From positions 1 to 14,514 of the forward strand of contig CADAXO010000131.1 in assembly GCA_902791885.1 (NCBI GenBank): DNA of 14,514 nucleotides. The letters are read 5' to 3'. Below the pieces are notes generated by a model. It was given only the letters and a program-made list of their open reading frames with translations. It did no database searches and was not told the origin of the DNA. Position 1 is the first letter of the stretch. The number at the start of each line of letters is the position of its first letter. Origin of the DNA: Oscillospiraceae bacterium. Lineage in GTDB: Bacteria; Bacillota_A; Clostridia; Saccharofermentanales; Saccharofermentanaceae. Position numbers and translations under genes: made by a program. Positions 1 to 7,978 of this stretch are shown here, in pieces.

Positions 1-1
1 C

Positions 2-2227
2 TTATCCGCAGTAACCTACGTTGTCGATAATGAAGTTGCCGGCTTCGGTTCCGTCCGTGCTGACCGTCATGCAGGTTACTGCCGTGAAGTCGAAGCTGCC
101 TGCCTGCTCGAAAAGCTCCGGCGTGATAACTACCTGCTGCATCTGATGCTTGTACTCGTAGGAGCCGAAGAATACGTCGTCCTTCCAAAGCTGCACCGCG
201 AGTGTGTGGTAGACGAAAACCGGGTTGTCGATCGTTACCGTGTTGCCGCTCAAGTCCGTGAGAGTAACGGTGTAGTTAAAGCCCTCTTCGATGTTTTCAA
301 TCTCTGTCTCATTCATGTCCGCGATCGCGAAGCTGATGTAACCGCTGCTGATGTCTACTGCATCGAAGTTCATAGTGATCTGGGGTGCGGAATCCTCGTC
401 CCAGTTTACGGACAGAACGTAGTTCTCGCTCTCGCCTAAATCTCCTCTGTCATAAGAAGTGATCGTCCATGTATTGGCACCGCTGACTTTGACAGACTGT
501 TCAGCGCCGATGTCTACAGTGTCGTCGAATGTGAACAGCTGCTCGAAGTTGCTGTCCTCATAGTTCGTGATATAGACCGTGTCGGGCAGAACACTTCTGA
601 ACGCATCGACATTGCTCAGAAGTTCCTCGTATGTATTGTCGATGCCGAGCGTCGTGTCGAGGAATACTCTGATGTAAGAAGACGCGATAAACTGCTGGTC
701 CATGGGGTCGAGGAAGTTATGTGTATTCAGGAATCCCGCAGGCGCACCGGGGTTGTCGTAACGGCCCCACTGTGTGTTGAACTGGCCGTGGTTCGCGCCG
801 AGGATGTAGACTTCGGACTTTAAGTAGAACTCACCGTCCGCACCTGTGAAAGTTACATTGTTGTACTGTTTCTCGCCCATCATGTCACTGACATCCTGGT
901 CGTTAGAGCCGTGGATGAGCAGATAGTTAACATCGCTGATCTCTACGGAGTGGCTTACCGGTCTGTACTGGTCAACTACAGGTGCGATAGCTACGATGGA
1001 TGTGATGTTGAAGTGGTAGTCGAACTTGACGGTACCGTCTTCCGGATAGTAGTCGAGGTCATTGAAAAGGTAAGCAGCAGCCACCATCTCGCCGCCTCGT
1101 GAGTGACCTCCGATCGCGACTGTGTCCTCATCGATGAGACCTGCGATGGCGCTTCCTTCAGTGTCGTTAAGTTCGAAGATCACCTTCATGTTCTCGAGAA
1201 GCAGGACAGCTCTCAAGTCGTTGTTCACGCCTGTCGCGTTGATGATGTTCTCGTCGACGGAGATGACGACATAGCCGTGTGATGCCAGCGACTGTCCGAG
1301 ATAGTCGTAGCCCAAATAAGAAGGAACATTAGAATCGTGATTTCCGTGGACGATGAAGAATACGGGGCAGTCTGTCTGACCCTGCGGATACCAGATCTCG
1401 CCCTTTACGGGAGTTTGTTCGAAGTCGTAGTCACAGAAGGCGTTCATGATCGCATCGAAACCTTCTTCCTGGGTCTGATCGTAGATCGTAAAGTCGAGTG
1501 TGTCCGTAACGATATCGTTGTCCGCTTCGGGCCCGTAGCTTAATTCTGCTACTGTGTAAGGGCCTTCCTGCATATAAGCATCGAAGCCCTGCACCTGGGA
1601 AGCCTGAACTTCAGGCGCGAAAGAAGTATAGAATTCGATCCTGCTGTCGCCGAAGATATCGTTATGGTATGTGTACGCATATCCGCCGATTACGGCAGCA
1701 CAGAGAACGAGTGCGATATAGGCGAAGACCTGCTTGAAGCGCTTCGTTCTGATAAAGCCCCAGATGATCCTTCCCAATACATCGACTGCGAGGGCGAGTG
1801 CGTAAGAGAACAGGATTGCGCCCGGGATGGCTTCGAGCTGGTTCGCTGCGATGTTGGTGAAAAACACTAATGTGAATGCAAGTATGAAATAAGCTCTGCA
1901 CCTTTTACCGCTCGCGAAAATTAACTTGAAGAGCAGTGTCAAAAGCTCTGTGACGATCGCGAGAAACGCGGCGCTTACAAAGAAGATCAGCACTGCGTTG
2001 TACTTGTAATATGTAAAAGAATCGGTCATCCACCAGCAAAACTGCGAAGCGAGGATGAGTTCCAGGATCATCGCTCCCGCGCGGCCTTTCTTCATGAACT
2101 CGCGCGCCGGCTCAGTCTTGCGTTTTATAAAGCTGAACGGTTTCTTGATGCCGCCCCAGATTCTCTTAAAGATGTTCTTCTTAGCCTTCTTCGGCTGCCC
2201 GTTGGTTACTGCTTCATTTTCAGTCAT
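2..2227 (-). CDS. Multi-pass membrane protein with extracellular alpha/beta hydrolase domain
   Basis: Complete 741-residue gene; the stop is the TAA read from bases 4-2. A lysine-rich N-terminus (about 10-50) precedes five hydrophobic segments (about 50-70, 77-105, 112-130, 134-159, 167-186). A large outer domain follows. It carries alpha/beta-hydrolase marks: an oxyanion-type HGNH (294-297), the nucleophile elbow GHSRGGE with Ser376, a likely acid in the IHGSNDQD stretch (about 443-445) and His480 in GANHGQ. The last 190 residues look beta-rich, perhaps a carbohydrate-binding or jelly-roll-like module. The fold resembles PAF-acetylhydrolase/dienelactone-hydrolase-type enzymes, so an ester or amide substrate at the cell surface is inferred; the actual substrate is unknown. 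The ATG at 2227-2225 has an AGAGG ribosome site nine bases upstream. It is the last gene of the minus-strand run, 71 bases after the preceding hydrolase, and may have its own promoter. Confidence 0.88.
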   Translation of the reverse strand: MTENEAVTNGQPKKAKKNIFKRIWGGIKKPFSFIKRKTEPAREFMKKGRAGAMILELILASQFCWWMTDSFTYYKYNAVLIFFVSAAFLAIVTELLTLLFKLIFASGKRCRAYFILAFTLVFFTNIAANQLEAIPGAILFSYALALAVDVLGRIIWGFIRTKRFKQVFAYIALVLCAAVIGGYAYTYHNDIFGDSRIEFYTSFAPEVQASQVQGFDAYMQEGPYTVAELSYGPEADNDIVTDTLDFTIYDQTQEEGFDAIMNAFCDYDFEQTPVKGEIWYPQGQTDCPVFFIVHGNHDSNVPSYLGYDYLGQSLASHGYVVISVDENIINATGVNNDLRAVLLLENMKVIFELNDTEGSAIAGLIDEDTVAIGGHSRGGEMVAAAYLFNDLDYYPEDGTVKFDYHFNITSIVAIAPVVDQYRPVSHSVEISDVNYLLIHGSNDQDVSDMMGEKQYNNVTFTGADGEFYLKSEVYILGANHGQFNTQWGRYDNPGAPAGFLNTHNFLDPMDQQFIASSYIRVFLDTTLGIDNTYEELLSNVDAFRSVLPDTVYITNYEDSNFEQLFTFDDTVDIGAEQSVKVSGANTWTITSYDRGDLGESENYVLSVNWDEDSAPQITMNFDAVDISSGYISFAIADMNETEIENIEEGFNYTVTLTDLSGNTVTIDNPVFVYHTLAVQLWKDDVFFGSYEYKHQMQQVVITPELFEQAGSFDFTAVTCMTVSTDGTEAGNFIIDNVGYCG

Positions 2228-2253
2228 AATACATACCTCTCATAACGGTATAC

Positions 2254-2282
2254 ATCATAACACGAAGTATACAGCTAAGCAA
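2254..2282 (-). promoter_or_regulatory. Possible internal promoter for the membrane hydrolase
   Basis: On the minus strand TTGCTT (2282-2277), a 17-base spacer and TATGAT (2259-2254) fit a housekeeping sigma-factor promoter, with a good -10 and a weak -35. It sits in the 71-base gap before the membrane hydrolase gene, so that gene could be transcribed apart from the rest of the operon. No terminator was seen in the gap, so read-through is equally likely. Confidence 0.35.
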
Positions 2283-2298
2283 CAATATCCGTTCGTTG

Positions 2299-3342
2299 TC
2301 AACCCAGGAAGCTGCGGATGATGTCGGCGAACTGATCGGGATGCTGGCCTTGAGGCGAGTGGCCGCAGCCTTCCATTGCGACGTACTGCAAGCCGTGCTC
2401 AGCCGCATAGTTTTCGACGAGTTCCGCGGGGCATGCCCAGTCGCAGGAGCCCGATATGAACAGAACCGGAACCTGATACTCACCGATATCATAAAGGTTG
2501 AAGTTCATCATCGCTTCTTCAAGCGGAGCCTGAAGTTCCATGTAGAACGGATCGCCCATTGTGGCCTTGATCTCCAGCCAATACCACCTTACGTCATCTA
2601 CACCTAATACAGGCGAGAAGACAGCAGCCGAAGTAGCTGTATCCGTCATATCAGTCTGGGGGTGATACGTTAAAGTGTATTCACGAAGCGTAAGCAGATG
2701 ATCAAGCGACAGATCAGACATGAAATCCTCATAAGCTGCTTCCATCGCGGAAGTATCGTCGCCCTGCTCCTGCGCGATGCGGAGTGCATCCTCATATGCA
2801 TAAACCTCACCGTAGTAATCAGTCTCATTTACACACTGACCGACACCAATATAAGCGGACACCTTCTCGGGGTGTGCCATGACATAAGAAGATCCGAGCA
2901 TGGAGCCGTAAGAGTGGCCGAGGATGATGACCTGATCCTGACCGAATCTGTCACAGCAGTAATCCACAAGTGCATCGAGGTCTGCAAGCTGCTGATTGAA
3001 AGAAAGATTGGCATTATTGGGATCGATATCGGCATTGTGATAGTACGAACGTCCGCAGCCTGTCTCATCCCAGGAGACGATCGTGTAATCATCTGCCAAG
3101 TAATCCTGCCAGTAGTAATCAACAAAAGAAGTAGGTGCACCGGGACCTCCGTGCAGCGAGATGATGACGGGATTCGACTCGGAAACACCGAAAACATTAA
3201 TGAACCCCTCACTGCCGTCAAGCTGAACATAGGTCTGCTCGTTCACACCATTTCTGTAAGCGAACGCGCGCTTGATCTGTCTGCCGCATCTGAATGCGAT
3301 CACAGTATTAAGAGCGATAAAAACGACAGCAACTACCGCGAT
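2299..3342 (-). CDS. Membrane-anchored alpha/beta hydrolase, proline iminopeptidase-like
   Basis: Alpha/beta hydrolase resembling the proline iminopeptidase family. Counting from the GTG at 3303-3301 (334 residues), it shows HGGPG (51-55, oxyanion region typical of that family), WDETGCGRS (78-86), the elbow GHSYGS with Ser131, a likely acid Asp288 and His315 in GCGHSPQGQ. The conventional GTG start has no ribosome site. In-frame codons upstream encode a hydrophobic stretch (AVVAVVFIALNTVIAF) followed by a basic CGRQIKR, a typical signal anchor. AAGGAG (3354-3349) lies six bases before an in-frame ATC at 3342-3340, and no ATG, GTG or TTG occurs between the upstream in-frame stop and the GTG. 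I therefore place the start at the ATC (347 residues, ten-base overlap with the preceding gene); a miscalled ATG is the alternative. The substrate is probably a peptide or small ester, inferred only from the family. Confidence 0.85.
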   Translation of the reverse strand: MAVVAVVFIALNTVIAFRCGRQIKRAFAYRNGVNEQTYVQLDGSEGFINVFGVSESNPVIISLHGGPGAPTSFVDYYWQDYLADDYTIVSWDETGCGRSYYHNADIDPNNANLSFNQQLADLDALVDYCCDRFGQDQVIILGHSYGSMLGSSYVMAHPEKVSAYIGVGQCVNETDYYGEVYAYEDALRIAQEQGDDTSAMEAAYEDFMSDLSLDHLLTLREYTLTYHPQTDMTDTATSAAVFSPVLGVDDVRWYWLEIKATMGDPFYMELQAPLEEAMMNFNLYDIGEYQVPVLFISGSCDWACPAELVENYAAEHGLQYVAMEGCGHSPQGQHPDQFADIIRSFLG

Positions 3343-3851
3343 GCAGATCTCCTTACCGGAAGCTTTTTCTTAGGCTTCTTCCCGAACACTTCGCGTGCAT
3401 GCTGAGCGTGGATGCCGATGTGGCCGATGCCGAGAATGACGGCGCCGAAGACCATAAATATGTTGCCTCCGTACACACCGAGCAGATAGAAAGCGATAAC
3501 AGGGTAAGTCGCGAGGCACAAAGGCATGCCGAGGAAGCTTCTGTAGAAGTCTTTCATTGTCTTTTCGGAGCGGAAGTAACGTACCCATGCAATGTCATAA
3601 AGCACCATGCAAAGCATCGTGATGCCGAGGACGATGAGCCAGAAGTTCCAGCCGTGGGGGTTGAAATCAGAGAAGATAAGTGCGCACGGCGTTACGATGA
3701 ATTGTCCGGCTCGCTCGAAAGCGAGAAGGATCTTATTTTCTTTTGCCGCGTATTTGTCATAACCCTGAGGCTGATTCTTCGTCCAAATCGCGTTGGGGAT
3801 GAAGAGCATCAGGAGCATTACCAGTCCTATATAGGAAAAACCGAAATTCAT
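3333..3851 (-). CDS. Uncharacterised multi-pass membrane protein
   Basis: A 172-residue integral membrane protein. About five hydrophobic segments are visible (roughly 3-22, 45-61, 69-90, 108-126, 129-148). A strongly basic tail (KKPKKKLPVRRSASR) is probably cytoplasmic. I do not recognise a family or any catalytic motif. The ATG at 3851-3849 is three bases after the stop of the upstream GNAT gene, and its AAAGGA ribosome site lies inside the end of that gene, so translation is probably coupled. Its own 3' end contains the ribosome site of the following hydrolase. This packing between an acetyltransferase and envelope hydrolases suggests a membrane partner in the same process; that is inference only. 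Confidence 0.82.
   Translation of the reverse strand: MNFGFSYIGLVMLLMLFIPNAIWTKNQPQGYDKYAAKENKILLAFERAGQFIVTPCALIFSDFNPHGWNFWLIVLGITMLCMVLYDIAWVRYFRSEKTMKDFYRSFLGMPLCLATYPVIAFYLLGVYGGNIFMVFGAVILGIGHIGIHAQHAREVFGKKPKKKLPVRRSASR
3349..3354 (-). promoter_or_regulatory. Ribosome binding site AAGGAG that decides the start of the iminopeptidase-like gene
   Basis: AAGGAG on the minus strand lies inside the last codons of the preceding membrane-protein gene. Its spacing of six bases points to the ATC codon at 3342-3340 and not to the GTG 39 bases further on. Confidence 0.6.
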
Positions 3852-3854
3852 AAA

Positions 3855-4385
3855 CTATCCTTTCATGTAAGGGTGGGGGATATGATCTTCAACGATCGTC
3901 CCCAGATGATCTATAAATTCATTGAACATATCTATGTCGAATTGTTCTCCGGCGCAGCCGATCTCGAACTCGGTGTCGTCGTAGAACGTGTACCAGCCGG
4001 TCTGCCTGAAGCCGCATCTTCTGTAGAAATTACGGCGCTTGATGCATGTCAGTCCGTGATCCACGGATCCGTTCGGAGCTGCATATTCGACTACTATCTG
4101 CTTATCAAAGTAAGTGTTAACGAATTCCTGCATTACGGCAGTTCCGATGCCTCTTCCGCGGCTGTCGCTTCTTACCGCAAGATAGGCGAGGTAGATGATA
4201 TCCTTGTACTCTCTTACGACATAGAATCCGATCGCTTCGGAGAACTCGTATATTCCGAGCACGCTTGCGCCTGTAGCGATAAGATCTCTCAGGAGATTAC
4301 GCTCGCTCTCCGGAAAAGCCTCTTCGTTGATCTTCTCGAGAACCGGTATCTCGGAAGAATCCTTTGTAAGCTTTATAAATTTCAT
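3855..4385 (-). CDS. GNAT-family N-acetyltransferase
   Basis: A 176-residue GNAT-fold protein. The acetyl-CoA pyrophosphate-binding loop (motif A) is clear as VRSDSRGRGIGTAVM (71-85) after a beta-strand YLAYLAV. The N-terminus MKFIKLTKDSSEIPVLEKINEEAFP is typical of single-domain GNATs. These enzymes transfer acetyl from acetyl-CoA to an amine; the acceptor cannot be told from the sequence. The ATG at 4385-4383 is four bases after the TAA of the beta-lactamase-fold gene, with a weak GGGGTG ribosome site, so expression is likely coupled to that gene. It has no signal peptide and should act in the cytoplasm. Confidence 0.9.
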   Translation of the reverse strand: MKFIKLTKDSSEIPVLEKINEEAFPESERNLLRDLIATGASVLGIYEFSEAIGFYVVREYKDIIYLAYLAVRSDSRGRGIGTAVMQEFVNTYFDKQIVVEYAAPNGSVDHGLTCIKRRNFYRRCGFRQTGWYTFYDDTEFEIGCAGEQFDIDMFNEFIDHLGTIVEDHIPHPYMKG

Positions 4386-4389
4386 TTAT

Positions 4390-6264
4390 TTACACACCCC
4401 AGAACTTAATAAGTTCAAACACGACCATTGCAGCCGCGAACCCAACATTACTTATTATATTCGTAAAGTATGTAAATTTCTTCTTTTCTCCCGTTACAAG
4501 TTCTTTAACAGATACGAGAGCGGATATGGCACATATGCCTAAGCAAAGCATCTGCACGATGCAGCCGATGATGCCCTGAGCCTTGTAAAGTCCGTACTGC
4601 GCGGTAAAGACGCTGAGCCAGAATACGATAACTCCTGCGGAAACGAGCTTCGCGATCTGCGCTGCCGTGATGATCTTCGCGCCGGGATAAGACTTATATT
4701 TCTTCGCGATAACCTTGATAAGCTTGATTATGAGAAGTATGGCTGCGACTGCAACGCACAACACATAGAAGCACATCAATATAAGCTCGGCAACAAGCCC
4801 CTTCTCCGTAACATAGCCGGAAGATCCGATGTCGATGACCCGGGTTCCGTCGGAAGTTACTCTGTAATCGGCAGCCATTGCCATATCTTCATCGCTGATA
4901 TAGAAAGTGTGCTCATCAACTCTGGTTATCGAGTACATACCTGCGACCGAGTACTCGTTCCCGGATATTCTTGTAACAGGCATGATTCCGAGCATTGACA
5001 TGAACCTTAAGGGGCCTTTGCGCCATGATCTTGCGCTGATACAAAGCCCGGGAAGATCCACTTCGCTCCAGTCGCCGGCTGTAACCTCGGGAACATCGGT
5101 TACGTGTGCACCGAACACGATCTCGTCCATCGCTTGATGGGGTGCGCCGCTGCCGTTCATGAGCGTTACTACACCGATGCCGCTCTCGCGGTCGAACTCG
5201 AGGTTCGCGGAGCCTCCGTTGGTGCCGCCGTTGTGGCCTAAGGTATCAGCATATTCGTAGGAAGACGTCCAGAATCCGTGGCATCCCGCCGTGAACATCT
5301 CGTCGCCGAGTTCATACGCCATCGTGGCCGAGAACAATTCGTCTCTTGTGGCCTCGCTCTCGAAAAGCGGATTCTCGGGACTGACCAAAGCGGAACAGTA
5401 GAGCGCCATGTCTTCGATCGAACCGCATGCTGCGCCTGCAGGATACGGCATTATGTAGCAAAGCTGCTTTCCCTGGGACACCCAGACGTTACCGCTTAAT
5501 GCGTATGTGTAGTTATTCTGTCTTCTCTCATAAACCCACTCGCAGTCGTCGTGCGCGGGCTTGATGGAAGTGTGTTCCATGCCCAAAGGCTCGAAGATAT
5601 TCTCATGAATATATTCCCAGTAAGGCTGACCTGTGATGCACTCGACCACATATCCCGCGACAGCAGCGCCGTAGTTACTGTAAGAAGATACTTCGCCCGG
5701 ACGGTACATCTGTACGGGTTCGGAATACTGCAATGATTCACCCAGATCCATGATCTCGTTCTCATCCAGAGACTGCATTGCCCAAGTAGCTTCGCCCCAG
5801 CCGGCATCGTGGTTCATGAGGTTCGTCATGGTGATCGGATCATCGTAACTTAAGTTATGGAAGAAGCCCTCAGGCAGGTAGTTGCGGATGTCCTCGTTAA
5901 GGTCGATCTTTCCCTGTTCCCATAGCTGCATGACGCTTACCCAGATCATTGTCTTGGAGCAGGATCCCCACTCATAAACTGAATCGTCGGGTGTGGCTTC
6001 GATACCGCCGTCGATGTCGGTGTAACCGAAGGCTCCGGAGTATACAAGCTCGTCGCCGTTTACTACTGCTACCGCGAAAGAAGGGTAGGAGGCAGAATTC
6101 TCCTCTGCCCACGCTTCGATCCTGCTTCCGACTTCATCAAGAGGTATGCCCGAAGGTGTCTCTTCTTCTGAAGCCAGAGCTGCGAAAGACACGTTCGCGA
6201 TAAGCATCGACGAAGCTAATCCGGCTGCAATAAGCTTGGAAATCTTTGATGTAGTTTTTCTCAT
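4390..6264 (-). CDS. Secreted beta-lactamase-fold serine hydrolase with C-terminal membrane domain
   Basis: A 624-residue protein of the class C beta-lactamase/penicillin-binding-protein-like family. It has a signal peptide (basic MRKTTSKISK, hydrophobic core, likely cleavage after Ala31). The Ser-x-x-Lys motif is Ser101-Cys-Ser-Lys104, the Tyr-x-Asn motif is YSN (195-197), and a third-motif equivalent HNGG is at 344-347. A small beta-rich region (about 400-485) leads into four hydrophobic helices (about 490-520, 532-555, 562-588, 598-620). The catalytic domain should therefore lie outside the membrane and be tethered by its C-terminus. Family members include esterases, D-amino-acid peptidases and beta-lactamase-like proteins; hydrolysis of a beta-lactam is possible but not shown by the motifs. 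It is the first gene of a five-gene run. Its ATG has a GGGGG ribosome site, and a promoter overlapped by tandem operators lies just upstream. Confidence 0.92.
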   Translation of the reverse strand: MRKTTSKISKLIAAGLASSMLIANVSFAALASEEETPSGIPLDEVGSRIEAWAEENSASYPSFAVAVVNGDELVYSGAFGYTDIDGGIEATPDDSVYEWGSCSKTMIWVSVMQLWEQGKIDLNEDIRNYLPEGFFHNLSYDDPITMTNLMNHDAGWGEATWAMQSLDENEIMDLGESLQYSEPVQMYRPGEVSSYSNYGAAVAGYVVECITGQPYWEYIHENIFEPLGMEHTSIKPAHDDCEWVYERRQNNYTYALSGNVWVSQGKQLCYIMPYPAGAACGSIEDMALYCSALVSPENPLFESEATRDELFSATMAYELGDEMFTAGCHGFWTSSYEYADTLGHNGGTNGGSANLEFDRESGIGVVTLMNGSGAPHQAMDEIVFGAHVTDVPEVTAGDWSEVDLPGLCISARSWRKGPLRFMSMLGIMPVTRISGNEYSVAGMYSITRVDEHTFYISDEDMAMAADYRVTSDGTRVIDIGSSGYVTEKGLVAELILMCFYVLCVAVAAILLIIKLIKVIAKKYKSYPGAKIITAAQIAKLVSAGVIVFWLSVFTAQYGLYKAQGIIGCIVQMLCLGICAISALVSVKELVTGEKKKFTYFTNIISNVGFAAAMVVFELIKFWGV

Positions 6265-6298
6265 TTGTTTCCCCCAACTGACAATACAAGTAATTAAC

Positions 6299-6327
6299 TA
6301 CGACTGTCGTACTACGATTGTCGTAGT
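6299..6327. promoter_or_regulatory. Tandem palindromic operators, BlaI/MecI-like
   Basis: Two near-identical dyads lie end to end. TACGACTGTCGTA (6299-6311) is a perfect 13-base palindrome centred at 6305. ACTACGATTGTCGTAGT (6311-6327) has seven-base perfect arms centred at 6319. The centres are 14 bases apart. They lie just downstream of the -10 box of the beta-lactamase-fold gene and cover the predicted start site, the classic position for repression. The TAC...GTA half-site pattern resembles operators of the BlaI/MecI/CopY winged-helix repressors. No such repressor gene is in the window, so the regulator's identity is inferred. Confidence 0.75.
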
Positions 6328-6328
6328 A

Positions 6329-6357
6329 AATATAGCACCCGTACAGGCGGTTAACAA
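6329..6357 (-). promoter_or_regulatory. Promoter of the envelope-hydrolase operon
   Basis: On the minus strand TTGTTA (6357-6352), a 17-base spacer and TATATT (6334-6329) make a good housekeeping promoter. The start site should fall near 6322, inside the second dyad. Confidence 0.65.
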
Positions 6358-6380
6358 TTCGTGTTATTTAGAAGAAAAGA

Positions 6381-6974
6381 TTAAAGCTCTATCAATACCG
6401 CGCGGCAGGGAGCACCGTCAGCTCCGCCGAGATTAATGGGAGATGCGTCGAGTATGTAAACACCGTCGGGAACATCGGCCAGACGTATTCCTTCGAGCAA
6501 TACTACCTCGGCTCCGAGCATAATAAGATGTACTTCCTGAGGCGCATCCTCGGGTCCTACCGTCTGTGATTCATTGCCGTAGAGCTTTGTGCCTTCAGCC
6601 GCGAATACACGGGCACCTTCGGCACTTAATACTGCGTTCCCACCTACGAGGATTCTCTCAGCAGCCTCGGACGATAATTCACGCGCGGCCTTCAGTATGG
6701 AAGAAGCCACGTCGGCATTGATAACACCGTCATGATGCGTTACATAAGCGTATCCGACGTATCTGTCGAGAGAGACCTGATCTATCGTCTTGCCGTTGCC
6801 GATAAAGTGAAAAGGAGCATCGACATGAGTGCCGTTATGTGCGCACATCTCGAACTTGCTTAAGTTGCAGACGTCACCGTCACTTGTCCTCATAAGGACT
6901 TCCTTAACGGGACTCGGATCGCCCGGGAATACCTTGCAACTGAACACTTCCTGTGAGATATCAAAAAGCTTCAT
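6381..6974 (-). CDS. Cyclase/kynurenine-formamidase-like metal hydrolase
   Basis: A 197-residue protein of the cyclase superfamily (kynurenine formamidase-like, Pfam Cyclase). The family metal-binding motif is clear as HNGTHVDAPFHF (46-57) with His46, His50, Asp52 and His56. The usual closing pattern (LEGIRLADVPDGVYILDASPINLGGADGAPCRAVLIEL) is also present. These enzymes hydrolyse amides or cyclic substrates with zinc or manganese. N-formylkynurenine hydrolysis is one family activity, but no other tryptophan-degradation gene is nearby, so I do not assign it. The ATG at 6974-6972 overlaps the end of the upstream GNAT gene by 14 bases, implying coupled translation. No clear terminator follows the gene. 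Confidence 0.9.
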   Translation of the reverse strand: MKLFDISQEVFSCKVFPGDPSPVKEVLMRTSDGDVCNLSKFEMCAHNGTHVDAPFHFIGNGKTIDQVSLDRYVGYAYVTHHDGVINADVASSILKAARELSSEAAERILVGGNAVLSAEGARVFAAEGTKLYGNESQTVGPEDAPQEVHLIMLGAEVVLLEGIRLADVPDGVYILDASPINLGGADGAPCRAVLIEL

Positions 6975-7464
6975 TAATGATCACCATATTGCATCTGCCC
7001 CAGGACTCGTCTTTAAACTTAAACGCTCCCGGAGTCGTTTCCCTCTCCGTGAAACCGACGCTCTCATAGCATTTCTTGGCACGGACGTTCTCGCTGAATA
7101 CCATTAGGTTTACCGCAGACTTATCGTCCTCGAAAGCCTTATCTACGACCATTCGAAGCATCTGCTTCGCAACGCCTTTGCCTCTTTGTTCGGGGTCTAC
7201 TACGACGAACTTAAGCATGCCTTCGTTGGTGTCGGGATCCGTCGAGTAACAGAAGAATCCTTCTATCGTTCCGTCGTCTCCCGTAGCTACATAAGGAGTG
7301 TCGCCGCACTTCACGGCAACGTCATCCATAAGCTTTCCGAAGCTCTCCTTGCTGATAGGAAATTCGACATTATTCGCACACCACATGGCATGTGACCTCT
7401 CGTCATTGATCCAGTCCTTTATGGAATCAAAATCCTGATCGAGTTCAAACGGTCTTACCTTCAT
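6961..7464 (-). CDS. GNAT-family N-acetyltransferase
   Basis: A 167-residue GNAT protein. Motif A is QRGKGVAKQML (93-103) after the strand LKFVVVDP, and the C-terminal NVRAKKCYESVGFTERE is the typical GNAT beta6-alpha4 region. It resembles RimI- or ribosomal-protein-type acetyltransferases in general form, but the substrate is unknown. The ATG at 7464-7462 follows the upstream membrane-protein gene by 17 bases and has a GGGGGAAG ribosome site at close spacing. The gene overlaps the cyclase gene downstream, so the three genes form an operon. It is not closely similar in sequence to the other GNAT in the window. Confidence 0.9.
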   Translation of the reverse strand: MKVRPFELDQDFDSIKDWINDERSHAMWCANNVEFPISKESFGKLMDDVAVKCGDTPYVATGDDGTIEGFFCYSTDPDTNEGMLKFVVVDPEQRGKGVAKQMLRMVVDKAFEDDKSAVNLMVFSENVRAKKCYESVGFTERETTPGAFKFKDESWGRCNMVIINEAF

Positions 7465-7481
7465 ACTTCCCCCGGCGATAA

Positions 7482-7958
7482 TTAATACTGATCTTCAACC
7501 ATGATTACTGTAAGAGCAGTAAAGATAGCCACCAGCGCAGCAGCGATGAACGCTACGTAGAAGCCGGCCTTAAGTGTGATCTCGATGCCGGAACCGCCGC
7601 CGATATTAGCCCACATATCGCTTAACGTACCCATTAAGGAACTGCTGTCCTTTGTCTGATCCTGAATTCTTGTGATGTTGAATAACTGATATCCGAGTCC
7701 GACTGTCTGAAGGATGCCTGAAATCAAGACAAGCTTTCTTCTGTACATCGCAAGTATTACGACGATACCGCCGATAGCGCAGACCAGAACCGGCCACGAA
7801 TAGTAACTTGAGATGATCCTGTAAACGTCGGATGATGCTGATGTGAATCCGGTAGATCCGAAGTCGATCGAATAAGCCGGCAGGAAAAGACTTACAGCCG
7901 ATAAGATACAGGCTATAAGAAATCCGTACATAGCAACAGTTTGTGATTGTGTTCTCAT
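7482..7958 (-). CDS. Small four-helix membrane protein, unknown function
   Basis: A 158-residue membrane protein with four hydrophobic segments (about 8-29, 55-70, 75-93, 127-152). A Ser/Gly-rich stretch falls between helices one and two, and a polar one (DQTKDSSSLMG...GGGSG) between three and four. I recognise no domain. The ATG at 7958-7956 has an excellent GGGGAGG ribosome site eight bases upstream; the ATG seven bases earlier is out of frame. It is the first gene of a three-gene operon with a GNAT and a cyclase-family hydrolase. Confidence 0.8.
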   Translation of the reverse strand: MRTQSQTVAMYGFLIACILSAVSLFLPAYSIDFGSTGFTSASSDVYRIISSYYSWPVLVCAIGGIVVILAMYRRKLVLISGILQTVGLGYQLFNITRIQDQTKDSSSLMGTLSDMWANIGGGSGIEITLKAGFYVAFIAAALVAIFTALTVIMVEDQY

Positions 7959-7978
7959 GGTTCATACCTCCCCAGTAA

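Noticed and set aside
3399..4409. Long plus-strand open frame of 336 codons
   Set aside because: It lies antisense to two well-supported genes (GNAT and membrane protein), has no family resemblance, and is typical of a codon-bias shadow.
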